From assembly GCA_019638185.1 (NCBI GenBank), contig JAHBUH010000010.1, positions 1 to 64,000 of the forward strand: a DNA stretch of 64,000 nucleotides, written 5' to 3'. The translations under genes and the position numbers were made by a program. Numbering within the stretch: the first letter of the stretch is position 1; each line of letters starts with the position of its first letter. The stretch comes from Leadbetterella sp. (GTDB lineage: Bacteria; Bacteroidota; Bacteroidia; Cytophagales; Spirosomataceae). Below are positions 41,994-53,040 of the stretch, in pieces. The notes under the pieces were generated by a model, which saw only the letters and a list, made by a program, of their open reading frames with translations, was not told the DNA's origin and did not search any database.

Positions 41994-42313
41994 CCGACTT
42001 CAAGTGAATCTATACAACTTAATATTTTTTAAAGGGCCCGGACAGCAAAATCCTTCCGATGAATTTCATCAGGGGGAGATTTTACCGGGAAATTTTTTGC
42101 AATCGGTGGCAGCCTGAAACGGATGCATCGAAGGAGAAAAGGAAAGCACGTAAGTACTGTTTTTCATTAAACGAAAACTTTTGGCACGTTGTATTTTCTA
42201 TCCGTTTTTTAATCATGACCCTTTGGTGACACAAGTTTAATTTATTGAAAATTTATTTCCAAATAAAAAGACAGAAAATTTTATATTTTCAGTAATAATT
42301 GAAAATTCAGGAT
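41994..42313. other. 320-bp AT-rich gap with no gene seen
   Basis: Between the small membrane gene's control region and the pgi terminator. I see no reading frame with coding character, no RNA gene and no repeat. A TTGGCACG string near 42184 recalls a sigma-54 -24 box but the -12 GC is missing. Confidence 0.5.
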
Positions 42314-42333
42314 AAAAAAATAGGGCCCAGGCC

Positions 42334-42336
<3 letters not shown>
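42314..42336 (-). terminator. rho-independent terminator of pgi, overlapping its stop codon
   Basis: TAGGGCC / GGCCCTA forms the stem (extended by A-T pairs) and its upstream arm contains the pgi TAG stop codon at 42334-42336. On the minus strand the stem is followed by a seven-base T run. Confidence 0.75.
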
Positions 42337-43992
<1,656 letters not shown>

Positions 43993-44760
43993 TTATTTGA
44001 ACAAGTATTTCTGGAATTTATGGGGGGAGCCGTAGAACACATTGAGGTCTACGTTTTCTTTGATCCCCGGAACCCGGCCGCCGTCGCTCAGCTGCCACAT
44101 CACCATGTTCCGGATATCGTAAACGGAGGGATCGTATACCGAGTAGTCGGCCAGCCAGATGTCATAGCCTTCTATGCGGTCACGGATGTACCGGTTATAA
44201 ATGTGGTGATTGGTATAGATCACCGGCTTTTTCCCGGTTTGTTCTTCCACTACCTTCAGCCAGCGGTAGGCGTTCTCGCCCAGGTATTTGCGTTCGGCGG
44301 CATTACGGCCGTCGTTTTCGAAATCCAGCACCGGCACAAAATCCCCGGTTTCGTGCTTTACGGTAGAGAGGTAATTAATGGCCTGGATGTCAGGATCGGT
44401 GAAGGCGGTGAAGAAGTGGTAAGCGCCCCGGATCATGCCATGTTCACGGGCAGCTTTCCAGTTGATGCTGAAGAGCGGATCTACCAGGTCACCTCCTTCC
44501 GTAGCTTTCATGATGGCAAAATGAAGGGATTCATCTACCAGCCTGTGGTCTTTTACCCGATCCCAGGCGATCTCCCCGTTATGCCGGGATACATCAATAC
44601 CGTGAATGACGGGTTCAGAGGGCAGGCGGTATTTTCCCTTTTCCCGGGCGGGGGCATCGTGGCCATCACTGACAAAAATGGGGAACATAACGATCATCGC
44701 TACCAGGGTTACCATGTAGCCCGCCTGGAGGTTCTGATTCAGTATCTTCTTGAAACTCAT
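43993..44760 (-). CDS. GH25-family lysozyme (muramidase), membrane-anchored
   Basis: A 255-aa peptidoglycan hydrolase. One hydrophobic segment (about residues 14-31) serves as signal anchor. The GH25 barrel starts GIDVSRHNGEIAWDRVK with Asp56, continues FAIMKATEGGDLVDPLF and RGAYHFF, and has the catalytic VLDFEND with Asp146 and Glu148. The end has IYTNHHIYNRYIRDRIEGYD and NMVMWQLSDGG, typical of the family. The ATG at 44760 is preferred to an in-frame start nine codons upstream. It lies upstream of pgi. Confidence 0.88.
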   Translation of the reverse strand: MSFKKILNQNLQAGYMVTLVAMIVMFPIFVSDGHDAPAREKGKYRLPSEPVIHGIDVSRHNGEIAWDRVKDHRLVDESLHFAIMKATEGGDLVDPLFSINWKAAREHGMIRGAYHFFTAFTDPDIQAINYLSTVKHETGDFVPVLDFENDGRNAAERKYLGENAYRWLKVVEEQTGKKPVIYTNHHIYNRYIRDRIEGYDIWLADYSVYDPSVYDIRNMVMWQLSDGGRVPGIKENVDLNVFYGSPHKFQKYLFK

Positions 44761-44884
44761 CTGTTTTAGGAAAGAAACGTTACACAAATGTAATTGTTTT
44801 CAAACTACGTTTTTGTTATGAAGGATAAATTTTAGCGGTTTTTAAAAAAATGGTGGTAAATTAGGCCGTTTCAACCCGATAATT

Positions 44885-46534
44885 ATGAAAAAAACAATGC
44901 TTCTCGCGTTCCTGCTGCTGGCAGGCGCTGCTTTACAGGCTCAAAAATACGCTCCGGGCCCGCAGGTGCTCAGTTTCCACTCCCTGGTAGACGGCACGGA
45001 TCAGCCTTACGGCCTGTATCTTCCTCCTGATTTTGACGAAAACAAAGCCTACCCGCTGGTGGTGATGCTGCACGGCGCCGGCTCTAACCACCGCCTGGCG
45101 CTTCGCCGGGTGTTTGGCAGGAGTAATGCGCCCGGTGAAAACGATGTGGACGCCAGCCTGTATTTCCCCCGCTGGACCGATGTACCGTATATAGTGGCCA
45201 CGCCCCTGGCCCGGGGTACCATGGGCTACCAGGGCATTGCTGAAAAAGATGTATGGGATATGATAGCCGATGTGAAGCGGCGGTTTAAAACCGATGAGAA
45301 CCGCACTTACCTCACCGGTCTTTCCATGGGTGGTGGCGGAACCCTCTGGCTGGGGCTTACCCGGCCCGACTTCTGGGCCGCCATAGCGCCTGTATGCCCC
45401 GCGCCGCCCGAAGGCACCGAGCTTTACCTGCCCAATGCCGCTCACCTGCCCACCCATTTCTTCCACGGGGATGCAGACCCGGTGGTGCCCATTGCTTCCG
45501 TTAACCGCTGGGTGGAAGGGTTCAAAAGCTCGGGAACCCACGTGGAATACGATGTATACCCCGGCGTGAAGCATGACAGCTGGGTGAATGCCTATGCCGA
45601 TGGCCGGATCTTCCGGTGGTTTGACCAGTATAAGCGGGATCCCGATCCGAAAAAAGTGGTTTTTGCTACTAACCAGATGAAATATAACCGGTCGTTCTGG
45701 GTGGAGATCGTGGCGATGTCGCCCGGTAAAACGGCCCGGATAGAGGCCGAGATCAAGAGTCCGACCCAGGTTAATATGACACTTGAAAACGTAGATGCTT
45801 TCCGGTTACTGCCTACGCGCCACCTGAAAACAGGCGCTAAGGTCACCCTGATGCTGAACGGGAAGAAGCTGGTATTGGAAAATTTCAAAGAGACCGGTAT
45901 CATCCAGGATGTACCCGATGTGGAGAAAGGGAGCAGGGCACCCGACTTTACCAAAACTCCCCGGCAGGCCGGCCCCATGACCGAAGTGACCTCTGACCGG
46001 CATATCTACGTTTACGGTACGCTGGACTCGCCGGATAAGGCGGAAACCGAACGCCGGCGGAAGATGGCGGAGGCGGCGGCCGACTGGAGCTTTTACCGGG
46101 GTGAATTCCTGGGCCGGGTGATGATATTTCCGCGGGTACTGGCCGATAAAGAACTGACTCCGAACGATTACGATAATTCTAACCTGGTGCTGTTTGGTAC
46201 TGATAAAACAAATGCGGCCATAGCCCGGTACGCCGATAAGCTGCCGTTTAAGGCCTCAGGCGATACTACCCAGCTGCTGGCCTATGTGTATCCTTCGGAA
46301 AAGAACCTGGTGCTGATCAATTCCGGCCTGCCGTTCTGGCAGCTGGCGGATGTGGTGACCGGTGAGGCTCACCTGCGGATCTTGCGGAACCCGTCTAAGT
46401 CATCGGTGCTGGCGGGTTATGGCGACTGGGTGTTTTATAGCCGGGGCAAGGTGATCTCGGGTTATTTCGGTAACCGCTGGGAGGTCCGGCCGGAAGACAA
46501 GGCGGCGCTGGAGGCAGCGGGGATTTTGAAATAG
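44885..46534 (+). CDS. secreted alpha/beta-hydrolase (prolyl-oligopeptidase/polyester-hydrolase-like esterase)
   Basis: A 549-aa protein with a signal peptide (ending GAALQAQ). Residues ~25-255 are an alpha/beta-hydrolase: PLVVMLHGAGSNHRLALRRV, LTGLSMGGGGTLWLGLTRPD with the nucleophile Ser near 147, FFHGDADPVVPIASVNRW with the Asp, and VKHDSWVNAY with the His. Residues ~260-549 form a second domain of unknown kind (FGTDKTNAAIARYADKLPFK). The layout resembles secreted feruloyl/acetyl-xylan or prolyl-oligopeptidase-like esterases. It ends 1 bp from the convergent nuoN stop. The precise substrate is unknown. Confidence 0.8.
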   Translation: MKKTMLLAFLLLAGAALQAQKYAPGPQVLSFHSLVDGTDQPYGLYLPPDFDENKAYPLVVMLHGAGSNHRLALRRVFGRSNAPGENDVDASLYFPRWTDVPYIVATPLARGTMGYQGIAEKDVWDMIADVKRRFKTDENRTYLTGLSMGGGGTLWLGLTRPDFWAAIAPVCPAPPEGTELYLPNAAHLPTHFFHGDADPVVPIASVNRWVEGFKSSGTHVEYDVYPGVKHDSWVNAYADGRIFRWFDQYKRDPDPKKVVFATNQMKYNRSFWVEIVAMSPGKTARIEAEIKSPTQVNMTLENVDAFRLLPTRHLKTGAKVTLMLNGKKLVLENFKETGIIQDVPDVEKGSRAPDFTKTPRQAGPMTEVTSDRHIYVYGTLDSPDKAETERRRKMAEAAADWSFYRGEFLGRVMIFPRVLADKELTPNDYDNSNLVLFGTDKTNAAIARYADKLPFKASGDTTQLLAYVYPSEKNLVLINSGLPFWQLADVVTGEAHLRILRNPSKSSVLAGYGDWVFYSRGKVISGYFGNRWEVRPEDKAALEAAGILK

Positions 46535-46535
46535 C

Positions 46536-47981
46536 TTAAAACACCCCGCTGACCCATTCACTGATAAAATCAGGCTTCACAAACAGGTAGATGAGGGTAA
46601 AGCTGAACCAGGAGAGGATCAGCGTAATGAACAGGTCATACGAAAAACCGGTGTTTTTCGCGGCCGGGTCACGGATGATCATCATGTAAGCCGGGCGCAG
46701 GTAGTAGTACAGCGATATGGCGGCATTGAAGAGCCCGAACACCAGCAGGCCGTACAGCAGGTAACCGGAAGAGGTGGCGGCGGCATCGGCCAGTGAGCTG
46801 AAGACCACCAGCTTGGCTAAAAAGCCGGCTGTAGGCGGAAGTCCCACCAGCGAGATCAGGATCACCAGGCTGTTTACCCCCAGCAGCGGGTATTTTTTCC
46901 CCAGGCCGGCCATAGAAGGGATGTCCAGGGTGCCGCCCTTGGTACGGATAAAATCAGCCAGGAAGAAAGAGCCCATGGTGATGGGTAAATAGATCACCAG
47001 GTAAAAGAAGGTGCCGTAGACGTCGGTGTTATTGCCGGTGATGAGACCGGTGAGGATAAACCCTGACTGGGCAATACCCGAGTAGCCCAGGAGCCGCTTG
47101 AAGTTATTTTGCCAGAGGGCCGCAAAATTCCCCACCACCAGCGAGAGCACAATCACCAGCGCCAGCGTATAATTCAGGTTGGTATAATCAGCCGCTACCA
47201 TCCGGGAAATGAAAATAAACCCGGCGGCTTTCGGCGCAAAAGACAGGAAGGAGATAACGGGCGTGGACGTGCTTTCGTACACATCCGGCACCCAGTGGTG
47301 GAAGGGCGCCGCCGCTATTTTGAAGAGAAATCCGCCCAATACCATAAAAGAGATCACCTGCACGGGCCCTGTGGGGTTCCGGGCCAGGCTTTCGGCAAAA
47401 GCCGCGCTGCTGAAGTCCAGGCTGTGGCTTAAGCCATAAAACAGCGAGATTCCAAAGAGCATGATGGCGGATGCCGTGGCCCCGAAAATGAGGTATTTGA
47501 TGCCCGCCTCAAAATTCTCTTTCATCTTCCCGGAGGCCACCAGCGCATAGGAGGCCAGGGAAATGAGCTCCAGGGAAACATAGGCGGTCAGGAAGTGGGT
47601 GGTCATGCTCAGGAAACTTATCCCGAATAAAACAAAGAGCGTAAGTACATACACTTCTCCCGGCAGCTTATAGGAAAAAAGCCGGGCATGCACCAGGAAA
47701 ACAATAGCCGCAATGCCCCCCAGCTGCTTGATCAGGAGGGCCCTTTTATCCAGGTGGAGCAGGCCCTGGTAGAGGGATTCGCCCTGCACGGTCACCTGCG
47801 AAGCCGAAATGATCAGGCTGTATACATAGAGAATGACGGTAAAGGCAAAGACGTAAGCCGGCAGTTTATACCCTTCTTTGGTGAAGGCCAGCGCCAGGCA
47901 GGCGGCCAGGATCCCGAAAAACAGGACCCATTCCGGCAGGATACGGGTAGAACTTTGAAATATTTCTTGTAAAACGCTCAT
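46536..47981 (-). CDS. nuoN: NADH-quinone oxidoreductase subunit N
   Basis: One of three antiporter-like membrane subunits that pump protons in respiratory complex I. The 481-aa polytopic protein has about 14 helices, with YVSLELISLASYALVASGKM, YLIFGATASAIMLFGISLFY and APFHHWVPDVYESTSTPVIS, the conserved Glu/Lys-bearing segments of the NuoN family. Its start overlaps nuoM by 4 bp. It is the last gene of the nuoL-nuoM-nuoN string. Confidence 0.94.
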   Translation of the reverse strand: MSVLQEIFQSSTRILPEWVLFFGILAACLALAFTKEGYKLPAYVFAFTVILYVYSLIISASQVTVQGESLYQGLLHLDKRALLIKQLGGIAAIVFLVHARLFSYKLPGEVYVLTLFVLFGISFLSMTTHFLTAYVSLELISLASYALVASGKMKENFEAGIKYLIFGATASAIMLFGISLFYGLSHSLDFSSAAFAESLARNPTGPVQVISFMVLGGFLFKIAAAPFHHWVPDVYESTSTPVISFLSFAPKAAGFIFISRMVAADYTNLNYTLALVIVLSLVVGNFAALWQNNFKRLLGYSGIAQSGFILTGLITGNNTDVYGTFFYLVIYLPITMGSFFLADFIRTKGGTLDIPSMAGLGKKYPLLGVNSLVILISLVGLPPTAGFLAKLVVFSSLADAAATSSGYLLYGLLVFGLFNAAISLYYYLRPAYMMIIRDPAAKNTGFSYDLFITLILSWFSFTLIYLFVKPDFISEWVSGVF

Positions 47982-49555
47982 TTCAGGATCTCTGTCAGGC
48001 CGGAATTAATGTAACGGAATATCAGGCTGGGCCACACCCCGGTTAAAATGGTCAGTACGGCCAGGGAGCCCAGCATGAAAATCTCGGTTTTAGAGAGGTC
48101 TTTCAGCAGCATCCGGTACTCGTCACGGGTGTGAAATTCCCCAAAAAACATGCGCTGGAAGGTGCGGAGGAAATAAATGGCTGACAGCACGATCCCCAGG
48201 ATGCCCAGCACCGGGATAAGCTTAGGCAGGTGATCCGACTGGAAGGCACCGTGCAGGGTGAGAAACTCGCCAATGAAGCCTGAGAGCGAGGGTAGGCCCA
48301 GGGAACCGAAGAACGCCACCGCCACCAGGAGGGTATAAACGGGCATCTTTTTAGCCAGTCCCTGGAAGGCGTCTATATTCCGGTTATGGGTTCTTTCATA
48401 GATCACCCCGGCTACCAGGAAGAGCATGGACGACAGGATGCCGTGGCTGAACATCTGGAACATGGCGCCGTTAAAACCGATGCTGTTAAAGGCGGAGATG
48501 CCCAGGAACACAAACCCCATGTGGGAAACCGAAGAATAGGCGATCATCTTTTTGAGATCGGTCTGGTTCAGGGCATTCAGCGCCCCGTAAATAATGGACA
48601 CCAGGCCCAGAGCACCTATCAGCACCGCGTATTTTACGGTAGCATCCGGGAGGATCTCGTAGGCCACCCGCAGGATACCGTAGCCCCCGATTTTCAGCAG
48701 GATCCCAGCCAGCACCACCGAAATGGGCGTAGGGGCTTCCACGTGGGCATCCGGCAGCCAGGTATGAAAGGGCACCACCGGCATTTTGATCCCGAAGCCC
48801 ACCAGCAGCAGCAGGAACATCACATCCCGGGCCGGCAGCCCGAATATCGTCACCGGGTTTTTAATGCTCAGGATGGAGGAGTCGATCAGGTTAGTGCTGT
48901 CTTTCAGGGTTCTGAAATCAAAGCTGTAGACCAGGCGGGCGTACTCGCTGGTGAAAAACTCATCCTGGTTAGAAATGACCATACAGATCATGACCACCAG
49001 GATCAGCACAGACCCTGAAAAGGTATAGATAAAGAATTTCAGTGAGGCAAAAGCCCGGTTTTCCCCGCCCCATATCCCGATGAGGAAATACATGGGCAGC
49101 AGCATAAATTCAAAGAAAACAAAGAACAGGAAAAAGTCTACCGCCAGGAAACAGCCGAAAACCGAGGCCGTCAGCAGGAGGAAGAGGCTGAAATAGGTTT
49201 TTTCCCGGTAGGTGATCTTAAAAGAAGAGACCGCCGCCACCAGGAATACAATGCTGCTGAGCAGCACCAGGGAGATGGACAGCCCGTCTACCCCCAGGAT
49301 ATAATCAATGGATAAGATGGATTTGGAACCCAGTGACAGCCGGAACCATTCGGAATGTTCAATGAACTGGTATTCTGATTTGGTCCGGTCAAATAGCCCC
49401 AGGATGGTGGTGACATTAATCAGCAGCAGGATCTGCGTGATCAGGCATATCCATTTGTAAAAGACTTTATAGGCCTTTGGCAGGATAACGATCAGCAGAG
49501 ACCCCAGCAGGGGCAACAGGATTAAAGAACTGAGTATTCCTGATTCCATATTCAA
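47978..49555 (-). CDS. nuoM: NADH-quinone oxidoreductase subunit M
   Basis: Second antiporter-like proton-pumping subunit of complex I, 525 aa with about 14 membrane helices. Recognisable segments are FFVFFEFMLLPMYFLIGIWG with the key Glu, MPVVPFHTWLPDAHVEAPTP and KKMIAYSSVSHMGFVFLGIS. It overlaps nuoL and nuoN by 4 bp each (ATGA), so translation is coupled. Confidence 0.95.
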   Translation of the reverse strand: MNMESGILSSLILLPLLGSLLIVILPKAYKVFYKWICLITQILLLINVTTILGLFDRTKSEYQFIEHSEWFRLSLGSKSILSIDYILGVDGLSISLVLLSSIVFLVAAVSSFKITYREKTYFSLFLLLTASVFGCFLAVDFFLFFVFFEFMLLPMYFLIGIWGGENRAFASLKFFIYTFSGSVLILVVMICMVISNQDEFFTSEYARLVYSFDFRTLKDSTNLIDSSILSIKNPVTIFGLPARDVMFLLLLVGFGIKMPVVPFHTWLPDAHVEAPTPISVVLAGILLKIGGYGILRVAYEILPDATVKYAVLIGALGLVSIIYGALNALNQTDLKKMIAYSSVSHMGFVFLGISAFNSIGFNGAMFQMFSHGILSSMLFLVAGVIYERTHNRNIDAFQGLAKKMPVYTLLVAVAFFGSLGLPSLSGFIGEFLTLHGAFQSDHLPKLIPVLGILGIVLSAIYFLRTFQRMFFGEFHTRDEYRMLLKDLSKTEIFMLGSLAVLTILTGVWPSLIFRYINSGLTEILK

Positions 49556-51618
49556 AGTATTATTAGAATGAATACCATGGCGGCGAGGGCGATGATCAGC
49601 CCGGTCAGGTAGAGCTGAATGTTACCGTTACCCCATTTTCTTATTTTGTTTCCAAGGGATTTAATGCCTGCAAAAAATCCCATCACGGAAGCGTCAACGA
49701 CCTCTTTTTCCAGTGTACCGGCCATTTTAGCCAGGTACAGGGAGCTTTTACCTAACTTCACTACGGCGGCGTCTATCCAGGCGGTCTCGATATAACTAAC
49801 CGGTTTCAGGATGCTCCACCGGCCGGTAAAGACCTTCCGGTACAGCCGTTCATACAGGTTATCCATGTAAAACTGGCGCAGGGCCAGGCGCGAGAACCAC
49901 CGCTGCCACCGGCCTTCCGGCTGTTTGAAGTAGTAGCGCCGGATCTCCTCCAGCGTACTGTTATAGCTGATCAGCAGGGCAGAAAGGATGAGGAAACCCA
50001 CCAGCCAGGGCAGCCAGTCGTACATTTCATGAATCCCGCCAAACTCCCTGAAAAACCAGGTATCCTCCGGGTGAAGCGGGTTAGAAGAGTAGAAAAACCA
50101 CAGGGAGCAGAAGGCCAGCCCGAGGGTGACGGTATCGAATACGCCCAGGTTCCGGATAAACTGGATGATGCGGTCTTCGCCGGAGCCCTTGTTATCTGCG
50201 GTCAGCAGGCCTTTGATGGACTTCAGGGCGCCATCTACGGTTTTTTTAGTGGTATCCAGGATGATTTCCACGGGGCTGTCTTCCCGCTGAAAGAAGACCA
50301 TCACCACCATCCGCACCACATAGCAGGTGGTCAGAAAGGAGGCCAGGGTGAGCAGCACGGGTACCACCAGCTTATAGTCGGCCGAGCGCAGCCCGTAAAT
50401 CCAGGCCGCATTCAGGATAGATTCTTTAGAGAGGTAGCCGCCGGAGAGTGGCAGGCCGATGAGCGCGCCGGAGCAGATCAGAAAGGCCGCGAATACCGTG
50501 GGCATTTTCCGGATGAGATCGCCCATTTTACGCATGTCCTGCTCGTGATGCAGGTAGCTGATGATCGCCCCGGCACAGAGAAACAGCCCGGCCTTAAAGA
50601 AAGCGTGGGTGGTCAGGTGGAAGAGGGAAGAGGCCATTTCGCCCATACCCATGCCCGCCACCATAAACCCCAGCTGGGACACGGTGGAGAAGGCCAGTAC
50701 TTTTTTGAGGTCGTATTGGTACAGGGCGGAAAACCCGGCAATCACACTGGTCAGGGCCCCGGTAATGCTGATGAAAAGCCCGGCATCGGCGGTGATGAGC
50801 GGCGAAATCCGGCCCAGCAGGAACACCCCGGCCACTACCATGGTGGCCGCGTGAATGAGGGCGGAAGCCGGTGTGGGGCCTTCCATGGCATCGGGCAGCC
50901 AGACCTGCAGGGGCAGCTGGGCCGACTTAGCCATCACCCCGCCGAAAAGCAGGCCTACGGCCAGGGTCTGAAGCTGGCCGGCATCCAGGTAAATGTAATT
51001 TCTTTCTATGACAGAGAGGTGGGCGTAGTCGTCAAAACGGAAGGTACCGTACAGGTAGTAGAGCAGGAAGATGCCCGCCAGGAAAAAGGCGTCACCGATC
51101 CGGTTCACTAGAAATGCCTTGATGGCGGCGGCATTAGCGGTTTTCTTGGCGTACCAGAAGCCGATCAGCAGGTAGGAGCAGAAGCCCACCAGCTCCCAGA
51201 AGAAGTACAGCTGCAGGAGGTTTCCCGCCAGCACCAGGCCCAGCATGGAGAACACAAACAGGTTCAGGTAAGCAAAGAAGCGGTTAACCCCGGGGTCATC
51301 GCTCATGTACTTCATGGAAAAGAGGTTCACAAAGCAGGCAATGACCTGCACCAGGAACAGCATGAAGCGGGTCTGGGCATTGATGAGCAGGATAAAATGA
51401 ACCGGCTCGTCGCCTACAGGGAGCCAGTCGTAGGTAAGAATGACTGTGCCCGGGTTATTCACCAGCAGGCTGGACGTAACGATCACCCCCAGGGTACTGA
51501 TCACCAGCGATATGGCCCCTGTGGTTTTGACAAACACCGTATTATTGAGACTTAAAAAAAATATAAATCCCAGCAGATAGATCTGTAAATTAAAAAATAC
51601 GAGTGATTCCGGGTTCAT
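49552..51618 (-). CDS. nuoL: NADH-quinone oxidoreductase subunit L
   Basis: Distal antiporter-like subunit of complex I with the long lateral helix at its C-terminal end. The 688-aa protein has FFWELVGFCSYLLIGFWYAK, LPLQVWLPDAMEGPTPASAL, IHAATMVVAGVFLLGRISPL and KKVLAFSTVSQLGFMVAGMG, all NuoL hallmarks. It is slightly longer than the usual 610-650 aa. The other complex I genes (nuoA-K) are not in this window: the gene upstream is lhgO, so the operon is split or begins here. Confidence 0.95.
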   Translation of the reverse strand: MNPESLVFFNLQIYLLGFIFFLSLNNTVFVKTTGAISLVISTLGVIVTSSLLVNNPGTVILTYDWLPVGDEPVHFILLINAQTRFMLFLVQVIACFVNLFSMKYMSDDPGVNRFFAYLNLFVFSMLGLVLAGNLLQLYFFWELVGFCSYLLIGFWYAKKTANAAAIKAFLVNRIGDAFFLAGIFLLYYLYGTFRFDDYAHLSVIERNYIYLDAGQLQTLAVGLLFGGVMAKSAQLPLQVWLPDAMEGPTPASALIHAATMVVAGVFLLGRISPLITADAGLFISITGALTSVIAGFSALYQYDLKKVLAFSTVSQLGFMVAGMGMGEMASSLFHLTTHAFFKAGLFLCAGAIISYLHHEQDMRKMGDLIRKMPTVFAAFLICSGALIGLPLSGGYLSKESILNAAWIYGLRSADYKLVVPVLLTLASFLTTCYVVRMVVMVFFQREDSPVEIILDTTKKTVDGALKSIKGLLTADNKGSGEDRIIQFIRNLGVFDTVTLGLAFCSLWFFYSSNPLHPEDTWFFREFGGIHEMYDWLPWLVGFLILSALLISYNSTLEEIRRYYFKQPEGRWQRWFSRLALRQFYMDNLYERLYRKVFTGRWSILKPVSYIETAWIDAAVVKLGKSSLYLAKMAGTLEKEVVDASVMGFFAGIKSLGNKIRKWGNGNIQLYLTGLIIALAAMVFILIIL

Positions 51619-51679
51619 CCCTGTGGTGTTCTAAAGGCAAATCTAGTTATATTCTACGGAAGTAGCACATCTCTGCCTC

Positions 51680-52879
51680 TTAAAACCTTTTCAGGGCCAG
51701 TTCAGAAACGGTCTGCCCGATGGCCAGCGAGGAGGTGGCTGCCGGCGAAGGGGCGTTACACACGTTAATGGCCTGCGGGTTTTCCAGGATGGCAAAATCA
51801 TCCAGCAGCCCGCCGCTGTGGTCACAGGCCTGAGCGCGCACGCCGGAGCCGCCGGGAATGAGGTCTTCTTTCCGCAGCTCGGGGATCAGCGCCTGGAGGG
51901 CGGTGGTAAAGGCCGACTTGGAGAAAGACCGGTAGTATTCACCCAGGCCTGTTTTCCAGTACCGGGCCGCTACTTTCCGGAAGCCCGGCCACGCCAGGGT
52001 ATCTCTGAGTTCACTGAAATTAAAATCCGTTTTTTTATAGCCCTCTCTTTTAAAGGCCAGAACGGCGTTTGGCCCGGCCTCAATGCCCCCGCCGATCATA
52101 CGGGTGAAGTGTACGCCCAGGAAAGGGAAGTTAGGATCCGGCACCGGGTAGATGAGGTGTTTTACCAGGTATTGTTTTTCCGGTTTGATCTCGTAGTATT
52201 CGCCGCGGAACGGGATGATGCGCACTTTGATCTCTTCTTTTTCGGTGAGTTGGGCCACTTTATCGGAGTAAAGCCCGGCGCAGTTGATCACCAGGGTGGT
52301 ATCATAGCTTCCCTTGTCGGTCACCACATTAGAAACGCCCTGCCGTTCGGAGACGGAAGAGACTTTTTCGCCCAGGCGGATCTCGCCGCCCTTTTCCCGG
52401 ATCAGTTGAGCGTATTTTTCAGCCACCTGTTTGTAATTAATAATCCCGGTTTGGGGCACTTTAATGCCTTTTACCCCGGCTACGTGGGGTTCTATCTCGC
52501 TCAGCTGTTCTGGCGAGAGGATCTCCATGCCGGTCAGCCCGTTTTGCAGGCCGCGGTCGTATAGGTTTTGCATCAGCGGCACCTGCTCTTCCGTGGTGGC
52601 CACCACTATTTTCCCGCAGATCTCGTGCTGAATCTCGTATTTCTGACAGAAATCCAGCAGCTTATGGTAGCCGTCAATGCAGTTCCTGGCTTTGAGGCTT
52701 CCCGGTTTATAGTACAGCCCGGAGTGGATGACCCCGCTGTTATGCCCGGTCTGGTGGGCGGCCACCGAGTTTTCCTTTTCCAGGAGCAGCAGGCGGATGC
52801 CCGGCCTTTTTTCCAGGAGGTTCAGGGCCGTAGCCAGGCCCACTATTCCACCCCCGATAATAACGGTATCGTATCGCAT
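51680..52879 (-). CDS. lhgO: L-2-hydroxyglutarate oxidase
   Basis: FAD enzyme that oxidises L-2-hydroxyglutarate to 2-oxoglutarate and passes electrons to the quinone pool. The 399-aa protein opens with the dinucleotide-binding motif VIIGGGIVGLATALNLLEKR, then QTGHNSGVIHSGLYYKPGSL, VINCAGLYSDKVAQL and PFRGEYYEIKPEKQYLVKHL, ending GGLLDDFAILE and NAPSPAATSSLAIG; all match LhgO/YgaF. It precedes nuoL by about 60 bp on the same strand and feeds the same respiratory chain, but co-transcription is only inferred. Confidence 0.92.
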   Translation of the reverse strand: MRYDTVIIGGGIVGLATALNLLEKRPGIRLLLLEKENSVAAHQTGHNSGVIHSGLYYKPGSLKARNCIDGYHKLLDFCQKYEIQHEICGKIVVATTEEQVPLMQNLYDRGLQNGLTGMEILSPEQLSEIEPHVAGVKGIKVPQTGIINYKQVAEKYAQLIREKGGEIRLGEKVSSVSERQGVSNVVTDKGSYDTTLVINCAGLYSDKVAQLTEKEEIKVRIIPFRGEYYEIKPEKQYLVKHLIYPVPDPNFPFLGVHFTRMIGGGIEAGPNAVLAFKREGYKKTDFNFSELRDTLAWPGFRKVAARYWKTGLGEYYRSFSKSAFTTALQALIPELRKEDLIPGGSGVRAQACDHSGGLLDDFAILENPQAINVCNAPSPAATSSLAIGQTVSELALKRF

Positions 52880-53040
52880 TCAGAAAATAAAACCGTAAAG
52901 CTAAAGCCGGCGGCGCAGGATCGCAAATTTCAGGGGGGATTTCGTGCCTGCAGGCCCAAACCCTGAGAGAGGGAATGCCGGTGGGTATGATTTTTTAAGG
53001 AACCCCGTCTGAAATCAGGCGCGGTAACTGCCTCTCCTTT

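Noticed and set aside
42180..42205. TTGGCACG as a sigma-54 promoter
   Set aside because: The GC of the -12 box is absent at the required distance and no plus-strand gene follows.
50029..51111. A 360-codon plus-strand frame rich in Gly, Gln and His
   Set aside because: Antisense of nuoL; hydrophobic codons read backwards give this composition.
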